A stretch of 36,410 nucleotides of DNA from contig JAKSJO010000025.1 in assembly GCA_024398125.1 (NCBI GenBank), positions 1-36,410 of the forward strand, written 5' to 3'. The notes under the pieces are model-generated. The model saw only the letters and a list, made by a program, of their open reading frames with translations. It had not been told where the DNA came from and did not search any database. The translations under genes were made by a program, and so were the position numbers. The stretch comes from Bacteroidales bacterium. GTDB lineage: Bacteria; Bacteroidota; Bacteroidia; Bacteroidales; UBA932. Shown here in pieces: positions 16,301 through 24,456 of the stretch. Within the stretch, counting starts at the first letter, position 1, and each line of letters begins with the position of its first letter.

Positions 16301-16503
16301 ACCATGCCATAGAGATCAGCGGCACAGTATTCAGCATTTTCCTTGTCAGGAAGGATTATAAGGTGGAATCCTTTGGTTGCTACTTGGGAAAGAACCATCC
16401 ATCTTGCAGAAAGAAACAGTCCTGAACAGTACGCAGTACCCCCCGAAGCAATGACCTGCCCCAGTTTTTTACCAGATTTTGACGATATTGACAAATATCC
16501 CAT
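13324..16503 (-). CDS. mfd: Transcription-repair coupling factor Mfd
   Basis: A 1059-residue protein from ATG at 16503 (MGYLSISSKSGKK). The frame stays open to 16590, but those 29 extra residues are unlike the family. The UvrB-like N-terminal part covers about 1-340, the RNA-polymerase interaction region about 400-470 (FNIGDYIVHIDHGVGVFGG), and the translocase lies at about 540-870 with Walker A GDVGFGKTEIA, the DEEQ box (IIDEEQKFGV), ATPIPRTLQFS and LRGRVGRSNKRAFCYL. A TRCF C-terminal domain follows. Mfd removes stalled RNA polymerase and recruits UvrA. It heads the leftward operon and diverges from ruvB. Confidence 0.95.
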   Translation of the reverse strand: MGYLSISSKSGKKLGQVIASGGTAYCSGLFLSARWMVLSQVATKGFHLIILPDKENAEYCAADLYGMVEGDNVYFMPSSGTGIEKSNYKASLEVQRTAALNKIISPDDLTIVVTYPEALEEQFPDMASVSSSKISFHTGDEVSFEDIKERLFSLGFEKVDFVSSPGQFAIRGSLIDVFSYSSNYPYRISFWGDEIEEISTFDCNTQLSNGKYEEADIISAVVSTDGKCPASSIIPKNSLIWLDSYDMYSNKEFMSGFEPFQKVFIDTPLSVDKEKSIKFSITPQPVFNKNFELLSSDISEKMHSRYKVYIFSEKESQIERVRSILLQDCGMVPEFIKGKNIHNGFIDNEDKICCYSDHEIFDRFHRVIIRRTVDKTEQLTLNELSSFNIGDYIVHIDHGVGVFGGLVRMLDDKGRYKEVVKLIYKDNDVVFVSVHSLNKISRFRSKDGEAPRINKIGSKTWQTLKSGAKSKVKDIAKELIQLYAKRKASEGFAFSPDTYLQEELESSFIYEDTPDQEETTRAVKRDMEEKCPMDRLVCGDVGFGKTEIAVRAAFKAAADSKQVAVLVPTTILSLQHFNTFKNRLKNFPCNIEYVSRLRTAKEISDIQKRLKEGSIDILIGTHKILGKGFEFKDLGLLIIDEEQKFGVSAKEKLRQMKLAVDTLTLSATPIPRTLQFSLLGARDLSIINTPPPNRIPVQTEIILFDEKEIKSIINYELNRGGQLFFLHNKVEELKSIETILHRLVPDMKICVAHGQMESKELEDKMLGFMRGDYDMLLCTTIIENGLDIPNANTIIVNQAQNIGLSDLHQLRGRVGRSNKRAFCYLIVPPLVSITDDARRRLKAIEEFSDLGSGFNIAMQDLDIRGAGNMLGAQQSGFIMDMGYETYQKILSEALEELGMETGMTKGPKKESLSVDCNIETDQTAQIPDDYIDVTAEKIRIYKNLDSITNEKEIDRFVARLVDRFGKLPQEVDNLIKVVKIRNIGAALGFEKIIFKNGMLIMFFSPVSSYLRSETFSDVLNKVNEGRIFEFKQTDNNRLKLITRNVKSLDKALAHVRTLV

Positions 16504-16519
16504 AAATATGTTTAAAAGC

Positions 16520-16680
16520 TGTTGAAAACCCTGTTTATAAACACAGGAACAGTTGTCAGTAAGTAAACACTGATGTTTTTCAACAATCAATCAAGATCAA
16601 ACAGACATTGATTTCAACAAAAATTCAATTTTCAATTTATTTACTGATAAGTATTTACGCTACTTATCAACATATCAACA
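16520..16680. other. AT-rich gap with clustered TTWTCAACA-type 9-mers (possible origin or DnaA-binding region)
   Basis: Between mfd and ruvB the 9-mers TTTTCAACA (16520-16528, minus), TTATAAACA (16535-16543, palindromic, so present on both strands), TTTTCAACA (16577-16585), ATTTCAACA (16611-16619), TTATCAACA (16664-16672) and ATATCAACA (16672-16680) occur within 160 bases. TTWTCAACA is one base from the DnaA-box consensus TTWTNCACA. The hairpin GATAAGTA-N7-TACTTATC (16646-16668) and AT-rich tracts lie in the same gap, and genes on both sides are transcribed outward. Whether this is an origin, a DnaA-controlled promoter region or only AT-rich sequence cannot be settled by reading. Confidence 0.35.
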
Positions 16681-16717
16681 GCTTAATATTAAACCAAAAA
16701 GATTTAAATAAAAAAAG

Positions 16718-16725
16718 TATATTTG
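16718..16725 (+). promoter_or_regulatory. -7 box for ruvB
   Basis: TATATTTG matches TAnnTTTG and would start transcription near 16732, 18 bases before the ATG at 16750. No -33 TTTG is evident. Confidence 0.5.
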
Positions 16726-16749
16726 TATTGATATTAATTTTGATTGCTG

Positions 16750-17796
16750 ATGTCTGAATTTGATCCTCATAAAACAACGGATAGCAAAGATAATGAATTG
16801 GATGGAATTATAAGGCCGCAGGGTCTTGAAGATTTCACCGGTCAGAAAGAGATAGTATCCAATCTTAAAATATATATCCAGGCGGCCAAGCTTAGGGGTG
16901 AGGCTCTCGACCACACCTTGTTTCATGGTCCTCCTGGACTTGGAAAGACCACCCTTGCACATATCATAGCGAATGAGATGGGTGTAAATATGAAGATCAC
17001 ATCAGGTCCTGTGCTTGACAAGCCTGGCGACCTTGCAGGTCTTCTTACATCTCTTGACGAGGGTGACGTGCTTTTCATCGATGAGATCCACAGACTTTCT
17101 CCTGAAGTAGAGGAATACCTCTATTCAGCCATGGAGGACTATGTAATCGACATCATGATCGACAAGGGACCTGGAGCCCGTTCCGTCAGGATAAACCTCA
17201 ATCCTTTCACACTTGTAGGTGCAACTACACGCAGCGGACTTCTTACGGCTCCTCTTAGAGAGCGCTTCGGTATAAACTGTGCTCTTGAATACTATGATGC
17301 AGATGATCTGGTTAGGATTGTCCAGCGAAGCGCCTATATACTGAAGGTAGGCATAGAGCCTCAGGCCGCGATGGAGATTGCTCTCCGAAGCCGCGGTACT
17401 CCGCGAATAGCAAATGCCCTTCTTAAGAGAGTAAGGGACTTCGCACAGGTTCTTGGCGACGGCCATATCGACCTTCAGATTGCACGTTATGCGCTTGACA
17501 AGCTTCATATAGACAAGAGAGGTCTTGATTCCATTGACAACAAGATACTTAGTACCATAATTACAAAGTTCAAGGGCGGTCCGGTAGGAGCAAGTACCAT
17601 TGCTACTGCCATCAGTGAGGATCAGGGAACATTCGAGGAAGTTTATGAACCTTTCCTCATAAAGGAAGGTTTTATTCTAAGGACTCAGAGGGGTCGTATT
17701 GCAACAGAGCTTGCCTACAGGCATCTTGGTCTTGAATCTTGTCTCAATGAAAGAAAACCTTTGAAAGAGGGTGATGACATGCCAAGTTTGTTTTAA
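16750..17796 (+). CDS. ruvB: Holliday junction branch-migration ATPase RuvB
   Basis: A 348-residue AAA+ motor from ATG at 16750 (MSEFDPHK); an in-frame TTG at 16744 would add only two residues. Motifs: Walker [10 protein letters not shown], Walker [10 protein letters not shown], sensor 1 GATTRSG, arginine finger in LRERFG, and the C-terminal winged helix ending [14 protein letters not shown]. RuvB hexamers drive branch migration with RuvA, which is encoded about 10 kb away on the other strand (26644-27237). The next gene follows after 28 bases. Confidence 0.97.
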   Translation: MSEFDPHKTTDSKDNELDGIIRPQGLEDFTGQKEIVSNLKIYIQAAKLRGEALDHTLFHGPPGLGKTTLAHIIANEMGVNMKITSGPVLDKPGDLAGLLTSLDEGDVLFIDEIHRLSPEVEEYLYSAMEDYVIDIMIDKGPGARSVRINLNPFTLVGATTRSGLLTAPLRERFGINCALEYYDADDLVRIVQRSAYILKVGIEPQAAMEIALRSRGTPRIANALLKRVRDFAQVLGDGHIDLQIARYALDKLHIDKRGLDSIDNKILSTIITKFKGGPVGASTIATAISEDQGTFEEVYEPFLIKEGFILRTQRGRIATELAYRHLGLESCLNERKPLKEGDDMPSLF

Positions 17797-17824
17797 TATA
17801 TCTTAAGAGTGAATTAATAAAAGC

Positions 17825-19069
17825 ATGAAAAGAATAATAGCTGCTTTCTTTTTATTGTTGATTTCGATAGAGGCTTTCTGCTGCACATCCATAATCATAT
17901 CAGGAAAATATACCGTCGACGGCAGACCTGTTATGATGAAAAACAGAGATACAGGAGAACTGAATAACAGGGTTTCTTTTTACAGGGGACCTGTTTTTTC
18001 ATTTATAGGTCTTGAGGACTCCCCTGCTCCGGAGAATGGTGTATGGACAGGTACTAATTCAGCTGGTTTCAGTATAATGAATACTGCTTCGTACAACATA
18101 AAGGATGATGATGTTCCTTCCGACCAGATGGATAAAGAGGGAATTCTTATGTTCAAGGCACTCGGTATATGCCGTGACATAAAGGATTTCGAGAATCTTC
18201 TCGATACACTTCCCCGCCCTATGGGTGTTGAGGCAAATTTCGGAGTTATAGATGCTTACGGTGGTGCTGCATATTACGAAGTCAACAATCACAGCTGGAT
18301 AAAGTATGATGTAAATACCCTTCCTGAGGGATATAAGGTTGTAACAAATTTCAGCGAGTCAGGTCCAAGAGAGAAGTATGAGGGATATGAAAGATATCTT
18401 ACAGCTTCGTCTATCGTATCTGAGCTTCATAAGAGTGGCAAATTGAAGAAAGCTGATCATTCTCTTCTTATCAATTCGCTTTCCCGTTCGTACAGACATG
18501 AACTGCTTGGAATGGATTATGTGAAGGATTACGATATTTTAAGGAAAAAAACTTCATTCAGCGGAACCATCGTTGATCAGGATTTCATTCCTAGAAGAAT
18601 TTCTTCGGCAATTATGGTTATTGAAGGAGTAAGACCTGGTGAGGATCCTGTACATACAGTAATGTGGACGGCTATAGGATATCCTGCAAGTACTGTATAT
18701 ATTCCTCTCATGGTCGGAAAAGAAGACATACTTCCGTCTTATGTAAAGGCTGGAAATAATGAAGGACATTCATTGATATGTGATGAAGCGATGAGTATAA
18801 AGACTTCATTCATATTCAATTATGATATCAGCAATGGAAGTCATTATCTAAGACTGGATAGTGTTCTTAAAGGAACTGACGGTCGTCCTTCATTGCTTTC
18901 ATGCTGCAGAAAGACTGAATCTTTCATTGATGAAAGTTTCGATAAGCTTTATTCCGGATGGGTATCGGAAAAGATTTCCGATGACAGATTTTTCAGTGAA
19001 TACAAGGTTTTGACGGAGAGCTATATCGAAAAGTATCATTCAGTCTTTGCTTCTTTTCGCAATAAATAG
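17825..19069 (+). CDS. Secreted Ntn-hydrolase (C45/choloylglycine-hydrolase-like)
   Basis: A 414-residue exported protein. The signal peptide MKRIIAAFFLLLISIEAFC is followed by CTSIIISGKYTVDGRPVMMK and NRD, the N-terminal nucleophile pattern of the C45/penicillin-V-acylase superfamily. Signal cleavage between the two cysteines would free Cys20 as the catalytic N-terminal residue. Family members hydrolyse amide bonds of N-acyl compounds or peptides; the substrate here is unknown. The CC pair could be misread as a lipobox, but EAFC fits a lipobox poorly and the downstream motif is that of the nucleophile. Placed 28 bases after ruvB and 79 bases before sdhA, it is probably co-transcribed with ruvB. 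Confidence 0.78.
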   Translation: MKRIIAAFFLLLISIEAFCCTSIIISGKYTVDGRPVMMKNRDTGELNNRVSFYRGPVFSFIGLEDSPAPENGVWTGTNSAGFSIMNTASYNIKDDDVPSDQMDKEGILMFKALGICRDIKDFENLLDTLPRPMGVEANFGVIDAYGGAAYYEVNNHSWIKYDVNTLPEGYKVVTNFSESGPREKYEGYERYLTASSIVSELHKSGKLKKADHSLLINSLSRSYRHELLGMDYVKDYDILRKKTSFSGTIVDQDFIPRRISSAIMVIEGVRPGEDPVHTVMWTAIGYPASTVYIPLMVGKEDILPSYVKAGNNEGHSLICDEAMSIKTSFIFNYDISNGSHYLRLDSVLKGTDGRPSLLSCCRKTESFIDESFDKLYSGWVSEKISDDRFFSEYKVLTESYIEKYHSVFASFRNK

Positions 19070-19148
19070 GTATAGCTAATTGTCCGTCTCGCAAAAAATG
19101 CTTAAAATTGCGGAATAAAGTGAAAGTTAATAATCTAATAATAAACAA

Positions 19149-21095
19149 ATGGCCGATAAATTAATCTCAAAAATTCCGGAAGGACCTTTGGCTGAAAAAT
19201 GGACAAAGCGTAAATCGGAAATTCATCTTGTCAGTCCTAACAACAAGAGAAAGCTTGAAATCATTGTAGTCGGAACCGGTCTTGGCGGCGCTTCTGCAGC
19301 TGCTTCTCTCGGTGAGCTTGGTTACAATGTAAAGGTTTTCTGCATCAGCGATTCACCTCGTAGAGCTCATTCTATCGCAGCTCAGGGTGGTATCAATGCT
19401 GCCAAGAACTACCAGAACGACAACGATTCTATCTACCGTCTGTTCTACGATACCATCAAGGGTGGTGACTACCGTGCACGTGAGGCAAACGTATACCGTC
19501 TTGCCGAGGTCAGCGCAGCCATCATCGATCAGTGCGTAGCCCAGGGAATTCCTTTCGCACGTGAGTACGGCGGTTATCTTGCAAACCGTTCATTCGGTGG
19601 TGTACAGGTAAGCCGTACATTCTACGCAAGGGGACAAACCGGCCAGCAGCTTCTTCTCGGTGCTTATGCATCGCTCAACAAGGAGATTGCAGCAGGTACT
19701 GTAAAGAGCTATCCTCGTTACGAAATGCTCGACCTCGTAGTTGTTAACGGCGAGGCTAAGGGTATCATTGCCCGCAACCTTGTTACCGGTAAGCTCGAGC
19801 GCTTCGGTGCACATGCTGTCATCATCGCTACAGGTGGTTATGGAAATACCTACTTCCTTTCTACCAACGCTATGAACAGCAACGGTTCAGCTGCTCTCCA
19901 GTGCTACAAGAAGGGTGCTTACTTCGCAAATCCTTGCTTCGCACAGATTCATCCTACATGTATTCCTGTACATGGTGATCAGCAGTGCAAGCTTACCCTT
20001 ATGTCAGAGTCACTCCGTAACGACGGACGTATCTGGGTTCCTAAGAAGATTGAGGATGTAGAGAAGCTCCGCAAGCGTCAGATCAAGGCTTCCCAGATTC
20101 CTGAGGAGGATCGCGACTACTATCTCGAGCGCCGCTACCCTGCATTCGGTAACCTCGTTCCACGTGACGTTGCTTCACGTGCTGCAAAGGAGCGTTGCGA
20201 CGCAGGTTATGGTGTAAACGAAACTGGTCTTGCAGTATTCCTTGACTTCTCTGAGGCTATCAAGAGACTTGGACACCAGAGAGTTGCAGAGCGTTATGGC
20301 AACCTCTTCGAGATGTATGAGAAGATCACTGCTTCTTCTCCATGGGAGGAGCCTATGATGATCTATCCTGCTATCCACTACACCATGGGTGGTATCTGGG
20401 TTGACTATGATCTCCAGACAACTATCCCTGGTCTTTATGCAATCGGTGAGGCTAATTTCTCTGATCACGGTGGAAACCGACTCGGTGCTTCAGCTCTCAT
20501 GCAGGGTCTCGCTGACGGTTACTTCGTAGTTCCTATCACCATCGGTGATTATCTTTCAAAGAAGTTCTCTGAGCCTAAGCAGGATATCAATGCACCTGAG
20601 TTCGTACAGGCTGAGAAGGATGTACAGGCTCGTATCGACCGTCTCTTCGCCATCAAGGGAACCAAGACTGTTGATTCAATCCATAAGAAGCTCGGTCTCA
20701 TCATGTGGGATCATGTAGGTATGGCTCGTAATGCTGAAGGTCTTAAGAAGGCTATCAAGGAGATTGCTGAGCTTAAGAAGGACTTCTACGAGAATGTAAA
20801 CGTACCTGGAACCCAGTATGAGTTCAACCAGGAGCTTGAAAAGGCACTCCGCCTCGAGGACTTCTTCGAGATCGGTACCCTCATGGCATACGATGCACTC
20901 AACAGAAACGAGTCTTGTGGTGGTCACTTCCGCGTAGAAAGCCAGACCGAAGAAGGTGAGGCTAAGCGTGACGATGCAAACTACATGTATGTAGCTGCAT
21001 GGGAGTACAAGGGCGAAGGCGTTGAGCCAGAGCTTCATAAGGAGCCACTTATTTACGAAAATATCAAGGTCGTTACCAGAAACTATAAAGACTAA
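19149..21095 (+). CDS. sdhA: Fumarate reductase/succinate dehydrogenase flavoprotein subunit
   Basis: A 648-residue catalytic subunit with the FAD-binding [18 protein letters not shown], the covalent-flavin histidine in [14 protein letters not shown], the substrate loop [13 protein letters not shown] and the capping segment [14 protein letters not shown]. The length is typical of Bacteroidota quinol:fumarate reductase, which ends fumarate respiration and gives succinate. Codon use is strongly biased, as in highly expressed genes. The iron-sulfur gene follows after 6 bases. In Bacteroides the cytochrome b subunit gene (frdC) usually precedes this gene, but here the upstream neighbour is a hydrolase. 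Confidence 0.95.
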   Translation: MADKLISKIPEGPLAEKWTKRKSEIHLVSPNNKRKLEIIVVGTGLGGASAAASLGELGYNVKVFCISDSPRRAHSIAAQGGINAAKNYQNDNDSIYRLFYDTIKGGDYRAREANVYRLAEVSAAIIDQCVAQGIPFAREYGGYLANRSFGGVQVSRTFYARGQTGQQLLLGAYASLNKEIAAGTVKSYPRYEMLDLVVVNGEAKGIIARNLVTGKLERFGAHAVIIATGGYGNTYFLSTNAMNSNGSAALQCYKKGAYFANPCFAQIHPTCIPVHGDQQCKLTLMSESLRNDGRIWVPKKIEDVEKLRKRQIKASQIPEEDRDYYLERRYPAFGNLVPRDVASRAAKERCDAGYGVNETGLAVFLDFSEAIKRLGHQRVAERYGNLFEMYEKITASSPWEEPMMIYPAIHYTMGGIWVDYDLQTTIPGLYAIGEANFSDHGGNRLGASALMQGLADGYFVVPITIGDYLSKKFSEPKQDINAPEFVQAEKDVQARIDRLFAIKGTKTVDSIHKKLGLIMWDHVGMARNAEGLKKAIKEIAELKKDFYENVNVPGTQYEFNQELEKALRLEDFFEIGTLMAYDALNRNESCGGHFRVESQTEEGEAKRDDANYMYVAAWEYKGEGVEPELHKEPLIYENIKVVTRNYKD

Positions 21096-21101
21096 TCAAA
21101 A

Positions 21102-21881
21102 ATGGAATTCAATTTAAAGATTTGGCGTCAGAAGAACGCTAAGGATAAAGGACATTTCGAGACCTATCATATTTCTGGTATCGAAGAGGACGCTTCATTC
21201 CTCGAGATGCTCGATATTCTCAACGAGCAGCTTATCCGCGAGGGTTGCGATCCTGTAGCAGTAGATAAGGGATGCAAGAGCAGCGGTCCTGTTTCATTCG
21301 ATCATGACTGCCGTGAGGGTATCTGCGGTGCATGCTCACTTTACATCGACGGCCGTGCACATGGTCCAGATGAGCATGTTACTACATGTCAGCTCTTCAT
21401 GCGTCACTTCAAGAACGGTGCAACCATTACCGTTGAGCCTTGGAGAAGTGCAGCTTTCCCTGTAATCAAGGACCTCGTTGTCGACAGAAGCGCATTTGAC
21501 AAGATCCTCCAGGCTGGTGGTTTCATTTCAGTACGTACCGGTTCTGCACAGGATGCAAATAATATCCTTATCTCTCATGACAGAGCCGAGGAGAGCATGG
21601 ATGCTGCTGCTTGTGTAGGTTGCGGTGCTTGTGTTGCTACCTGTAAGAACGGTTCTGCAATGCTCTTCGTTGCAGCACGTGTAAGCTCTCTCGCTCTTCT
21701 TCCACAGGGTCGTCTTGAGGCTCAGAAGCGTGCAAAGAACATGGTTGCAAAGATGGATGAGCTCGGATTCGGTAACTGTACCAATACTAGAGCTTGTGAG
21801 ATGGAGTGCCCTAAGGGTATTTCTGTTGCTCACATCGCCCGTCTCAACCGTGAGTTCCTTAAGGCTAAGTTCAGTGAGTAA
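21102..21881 (+). CDS. sdhB: Fumarate reductase/succinate dehydrogenase iron-sulfur subunit
   Basis: A 259-residue electron-transfer subunit. The [2Fe-2S] ligands are in [16 protein letters not shown] (with later Cys in TTCQLF), the [4Fe-4S] ligands in [14 protein letters not shown] and the [3Fe-4S] ligands in [14 protein letters not shown]. It passes electrons between a membrane quinol site and the flavoprotein. The third, membrane-anchoring subunit is not in the window; after this gene comes a terminator and then the convergent hflX. Confidence 0.95.
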   Translation: MEFNLKIWRQKNAKDKGHFETYHISGIEEDASFLEMLDILNEQLIREGCDPVAVDKGCKSSGPVSFDHDCREGICGACSLYIDGRAHGPDEHVTTCQLFMRHFKNGATITVEPWRSAAFPVIKDLVVDRSAFDKILQAGGFISVRTGSAQDANNILISHDRAEESMDAAACVGCGACVATCKNGSAMLFVAARVSSLALLPQGRLEAQKRAKNMVAKMDELGFGNCTNTRACEMECPKGISVAHIARLNREFLKAKFSE

Positions 21882-21897
21882 TCATCTGATACCAAAT

Positions 21898-21934
21898 AAG
21901 AAAGCCGCTGAATTTTCAGCGGCTTTTCTTTTTT
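21898..21934. terminator. Bidirectional terminator between sdhB and hflX
   Basis: AGAAAGCCGCTGAA (21899-21912) pairs with TTCAGCGGCTTTTCT (21915-21929) around a 2-base apex, followed by T residues on the plus strand and preceded by A residues. It lies 17 bases after sdhB and reaches the last two bases of the hflX stop codon. Confidence 0.85.
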
Positions 21935-23135
21935 ACCAAAGGAAGTTGTTGAATGGATATCTTCCGGCGTGTATTTCAGCGACCATCTTATAGATATCAT
22001 TTCTAAGCTTCTCTATTCCAATCTTTTCCTTTGCCGAGATGAATATGCAAGGACTCTTTTCATCAGCTATCCAGCTGTTCTTCAATTCATCCAGGCTTCT
22101 GTTTTCCTTTCCTTTTGGAGTAAGAGAAAACTCGTCATATTCCTCATACTCGTAAGCGTCAATTTTGTTGAATACTACATATACCGGCTTGTCACTTGCT
22201 CCGATATCCTTGAGGGTATTCTCTACAACCTTCATCTGGTCCTCAAAATCGGGATGTGAGATGTCTACGACGTGTACAAGTATATCTGCTTCACGTACCT
22301 CGTCTAGAGTGCTTTTAAAGGCCTCTATGAGCTGTGTAGGGAGCTTTCTGATAAAACCTACGGTATCACTCAAAAGGAACGGTACATTCTCAATTACGAC
22401 CTTTCTGACGGTTGTATCGAGGGTTGCGAACAGCTTGTTTTCCGCGAATACATCAGATTTTGCAAGAAGGTTCATCAGAGTACTTTTTCCCACATTGGTA
22501 TATCCTACCAAGGCAAGACGTACCATCTGTCCCCTATTGCTTCTCTGGGTTTCCATCTGGCGGTCAACCTTCTTCAGCTGTTCCTTAAGTCTATTGATCC
22601 TTTCCTTGACAATTCTTCGGTCGATTTCGATCTGGGTCTCACCCATACCTCCTCGTGTTCCCATACCACCTCTCTGTCTTTCAAGGTGGGTCCACATGCC
22701 TGCCAGTCGTGGAAGCATGTAGTTATATTGAGCCAATTCAACCTGCATCTTGGCATATGAGGTTTTGGCTCTTTGGGCGAATATCTCAAGGATCAGGCTT
22801 GTTCTGTCTATTACGGAGGCTGTCTTTACTACCTTTTCTATGTTTCGCTGCTGCATTCCTGTCAATTCGTCATCGAAAATGCAGTATTTAATCTGGTTTT
22901 CTTCGCAGTAATCAGCAATTTCCTGAAGCTTTCCGCTTCTTATATAGGTAGCTTTTTCTGGTTTGTCCAGCCTCTGGACGAATTTTCTGTCTCCGGTACA
23001 ACCTGCTGTAAGGGCTAGGAATTCGAGTTCGTCAAGGTACTCCATAACCCTGCGCTCGTCTTCGTTCTGGCGAATGATTCCAACGAAAACTGCGCTTTCA
23101 ACAGTTGTGTCTTTTGTTAAGTATGGTCCTGGCAT
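21933..23135 (-). CDS. hflX: Ribosome-associated GTPase HflX
   Basis: A 400-residue GTPase that splits or rescues stalled ribosomes. The N-terminal HflX domain (residues about 1-190) includes the glycine-rich RGGMGTRGGMGETQIEIDRR signature and a coiled linker. The G domain has G1 GYTNVGKS, G3 DTVGFIRKLP, G4 NKID and G5 SAKE. It converges on sdhB. No operon partner lies upstream: the tonB gene ends in its own terminator. Confidence 0.95.
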   Translation of the reverse strand: MPGPYLTKDTTVESAVFVGIIRQNEDERRVMEYLDELEFLALTAGCTGDRKFVQRLDKPEKATYIRSGKLQEIADYCEENQIKYCIFDDELTGMQQRNIEKVVKTASVIDRTSLILEIFAQRAKTSYAKMQVELAQYNYMLPRLAGMWTHLERQRGGMGTRGGMGETQIEIDRRIVKERINRLKEQLKKVDRQMETQRSNRGQMVRLALVGYTNVGKSTLMNLLAKSDVFAENKLFATLDTTVRKVVIENVPFLLSDTVGFIRKLPTQLIEAFKSTLDEVREADILVHVVDISHPDFEDQMKVVENTLKDIGASDKPVYVVFNKIDAYEYEEYDEFSLTPKGKENRSLDELKNSWIADEKSPCIFISAKEKIGIEKLRNDIYKMVAEIHAGRYPFNNFLW

Positions 23136-23173
23136 TTAATTAATTACCAATTATTTTTTCATCTTTCATTATC

Positions 23174-23207
23174 AAAAAAAGGCTATCCTTTCAGGACAGC
23201 CTTTTTT
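23174..23207 (-). terminator. Terminator after tonB
   Basis: AAAAAAAGGCTATCCT pairs with AGGACAGCCTTTTTT with one A/C mismatch and a 3-base loop, 18 bases after the tonB stop and ending in a T tract on the minus strand. Confidence 0.8.
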
Positions 23208-23224
23208 GAGTATTTGATGCTGTA

Positions 23225-23917
23225 TTATCTCAACTGGAAGATTACAGGGAAGGTGTAAGTTACCTTTACTGCACGGTCTCTCTGACGACCAGGAGTCCAC
23301 TTAGGTGAGCTTGAAACGACGCGTACAGCCTCCTTGTCAAGTGAAGAGTCAACGCCACGTACAACCTTTACGTTAGATACGGTACCGTCAGCATTTACAG
23401 TAAACTGAAGAGTAACACGACCTGATACGTTGTTCTCCTTTGCAACCTCAGGATAAACGAGGTGCTTGTTCACCCACTTAGAGAATTCGTTAGCGTCACC
23501 GCCGTTGAACTTAGGTTTCTCCTCTACGAGCTGGAATGGAATAGCCTCTTCCTCGATAACCTCTTCCTCAACTTCCTCGACGTAGTCCATGATTTCTACA
23601 CCCATGTTGGCGTCATCCTCAAGGTTTACGAACAGGTCGTCATCAACGGTGATCTCATCGTCAACGATGTCGATCTGGTCAGAAAGAACAGGAATCTTTG
23701 GTGCCTCTGGTGGAGGAGGGAGCTCCTCCTGGGTAATAGGAATGATTTCTTCTTCAATGAGTTCGGTGGTTACTTCCTCGAACATTGAAGTCTGCTTTTC
23801 CTTGGTTGTGTAGTTGAACGCACCCCATACAATGAGGAGAGAACATACCAAACCAATTTCAGTGAAGAGAAGCTTCTTGTCTTCAAGATTTGCCTTTGGC
23901 GATTTCTTTACTTCCAT
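23225..23917 (-). CDS. tonB: TonB-family energy transducer
   Basis: A 230-residue inner-membrane protein that carries proton-motive energy to outer-membrane receptors such as SusC-type transporters. There is one N-terminal helix (residues about 20-33, GLVCSLLIVWGAF), then a periplasmic linker with LPPPPEAP and very acidic EEV/DDE runs, and a C-terminal TonB domain at about 150-229 (VYPEVAKENNVSGRVTLQFT, KWTPGRQRDRAVKVTYTFPV). It has its own promoter and terminator, and no exbB/exbD neighbours are in the window. Confidence 0.9.
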   Translation of the reverse strand: MEVKKSPKANLEDKKLLFTEIGLVCSLLIVWGAFNYTTKEKQTSMFEEVTTELIEEEIIPITQEELPPPPEAPKIPVLSDQIDIVDDEITVDDDLFVNLEDDANMGVEIMDYVEEVEEEVIEEEAIPFQLVEEKPKFNGGDANEFSKWVNKHLVYPEVAKENNVSGRVTLQFTVNADGTVSNVKVVRGVDSSLDKEAVRVVSSSPKWTPGRQRDRAVKVTYTFPVIFQLR

Positions 23918-23950
23918 ATGTCTTTTTATCTTTTATTGTCAACAAGCACC

Positions 23951-23981
23951 CAAAGGTATAAATAATTCCTATTAAAAACAA
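23951..23981 (-). promoter_or_regulatory. Promoter of tonB
   Basis: On the minus strand TTG (23979-23981) and TACCTTTG (23951-23958) are 20 bases apart, close to the Bacteroides consensus. The start site would be near 23944, 27 bases before the tonB ATG. Confidence 0.6.
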
Positions 23982-24000
23982 TTTTTTCATTTAATAGAAG

Positions 24001-24008
24001 TAAATTTG
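24001..24008 (+). promoter_or_regulatory. -7 box for ybeY
   Basis: TAAATTTG matches TAnnTTTG, with the start predicted near 24013 and the ATG at 24025. It lies back to back with the tonB promoter in a 107-base divergent gap. Confidence 0.5.
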
Positions 24009-24024
24009 CGTAAAACTTTATTCT

Positions 24025-24450
24025 ATGATCTCCTATTTCAACCAGGATATTGACTTTAAGCTTAAGGGAAAGCTCATTAACAACCAGTGGCTCAAACTGG
24101 TTGCTGAAAGTGAAATCAGAAGAATCGGTGATGTTAACATAATATTCTGTTCCGATAATTATATACTTGATGTCAACATGAAGTATCTCGGACATGATTA
24201 TTTCACTGACATCATTACTTTCGATTATTGTGAAAAGGACAGACTCAATGGAGATCTTTTCATCAGCATCGACAGTGTTCGTGAGAATGCCCTTCATTAT
24301 GGTACTGAGTTTGAGACTGAACTTAACCGAGTAATGGTTCATGGCATCCTCCATCTCATAGGCTATGATGATCATTCCAAGAAGGACATTAAAGTCATGA
24401 GAGAAAAAGAAGACTATTATATTTCTTTAAAGGAAGCTTTGAAAGGGTAG
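24025..24450 (+). CDS. ybeY: Endoribonuclease YbeY (16S rRNA maturation)
   Basis: A 141-residue metal-dependent RNase involved in 16S rRNA 3'-end processing and ribosome quality control. The zinc-binding motif HGILHLIGYDDHSKKD supplies the three histidines, and the upstream strand VNMKYLGHDYFTDIITFDY matches the family core. It ends 6 bases before mnmG, with which it is presumably co-transcribed. A long antisense frame on the other strand (23926-24375) is a shadow. Confidence 0.93.
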   Translation: MISYFNQDIDFKLKGKLINNQWLKLVAESEIRRIGDVNIIFCSDNYILDVNMKYLGHDYFTDIITFDYCEKDRLNGDLFISIDSVRENALHYGTEFETELNRVMVHGILHLIGYDDHSKKDIKVMREKEDYYISLKEALKG

Positions 24451-24456
24451 GGGAGT

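Noticed and set aside
16504-16590. N-terminal extension of mfd to 16590
   Set aside because: The extra 29 residues do not look like the family, and the ATG at 16503 begins a normal Mfd N-terminus. The extension would also cover the putative DnaA-box-like sites.
16646-16668. GATAAGTA-N7-TACTTATC as a terminator or riboswitch
   Set aside because: It has an AT-rich stem with no T tract and no gene ending into it, so it was kept only as part of the mfd-ruvB gap.
20148-20186. CACGTG-containing sequences in sdhA resembling parS
   Set aside because: Only half-sites match (about 10-11 of 16 positions), and they arise from common His-Val and Ser-Arg codon pairs. The same hexamer recurs elsewhere in the gene.
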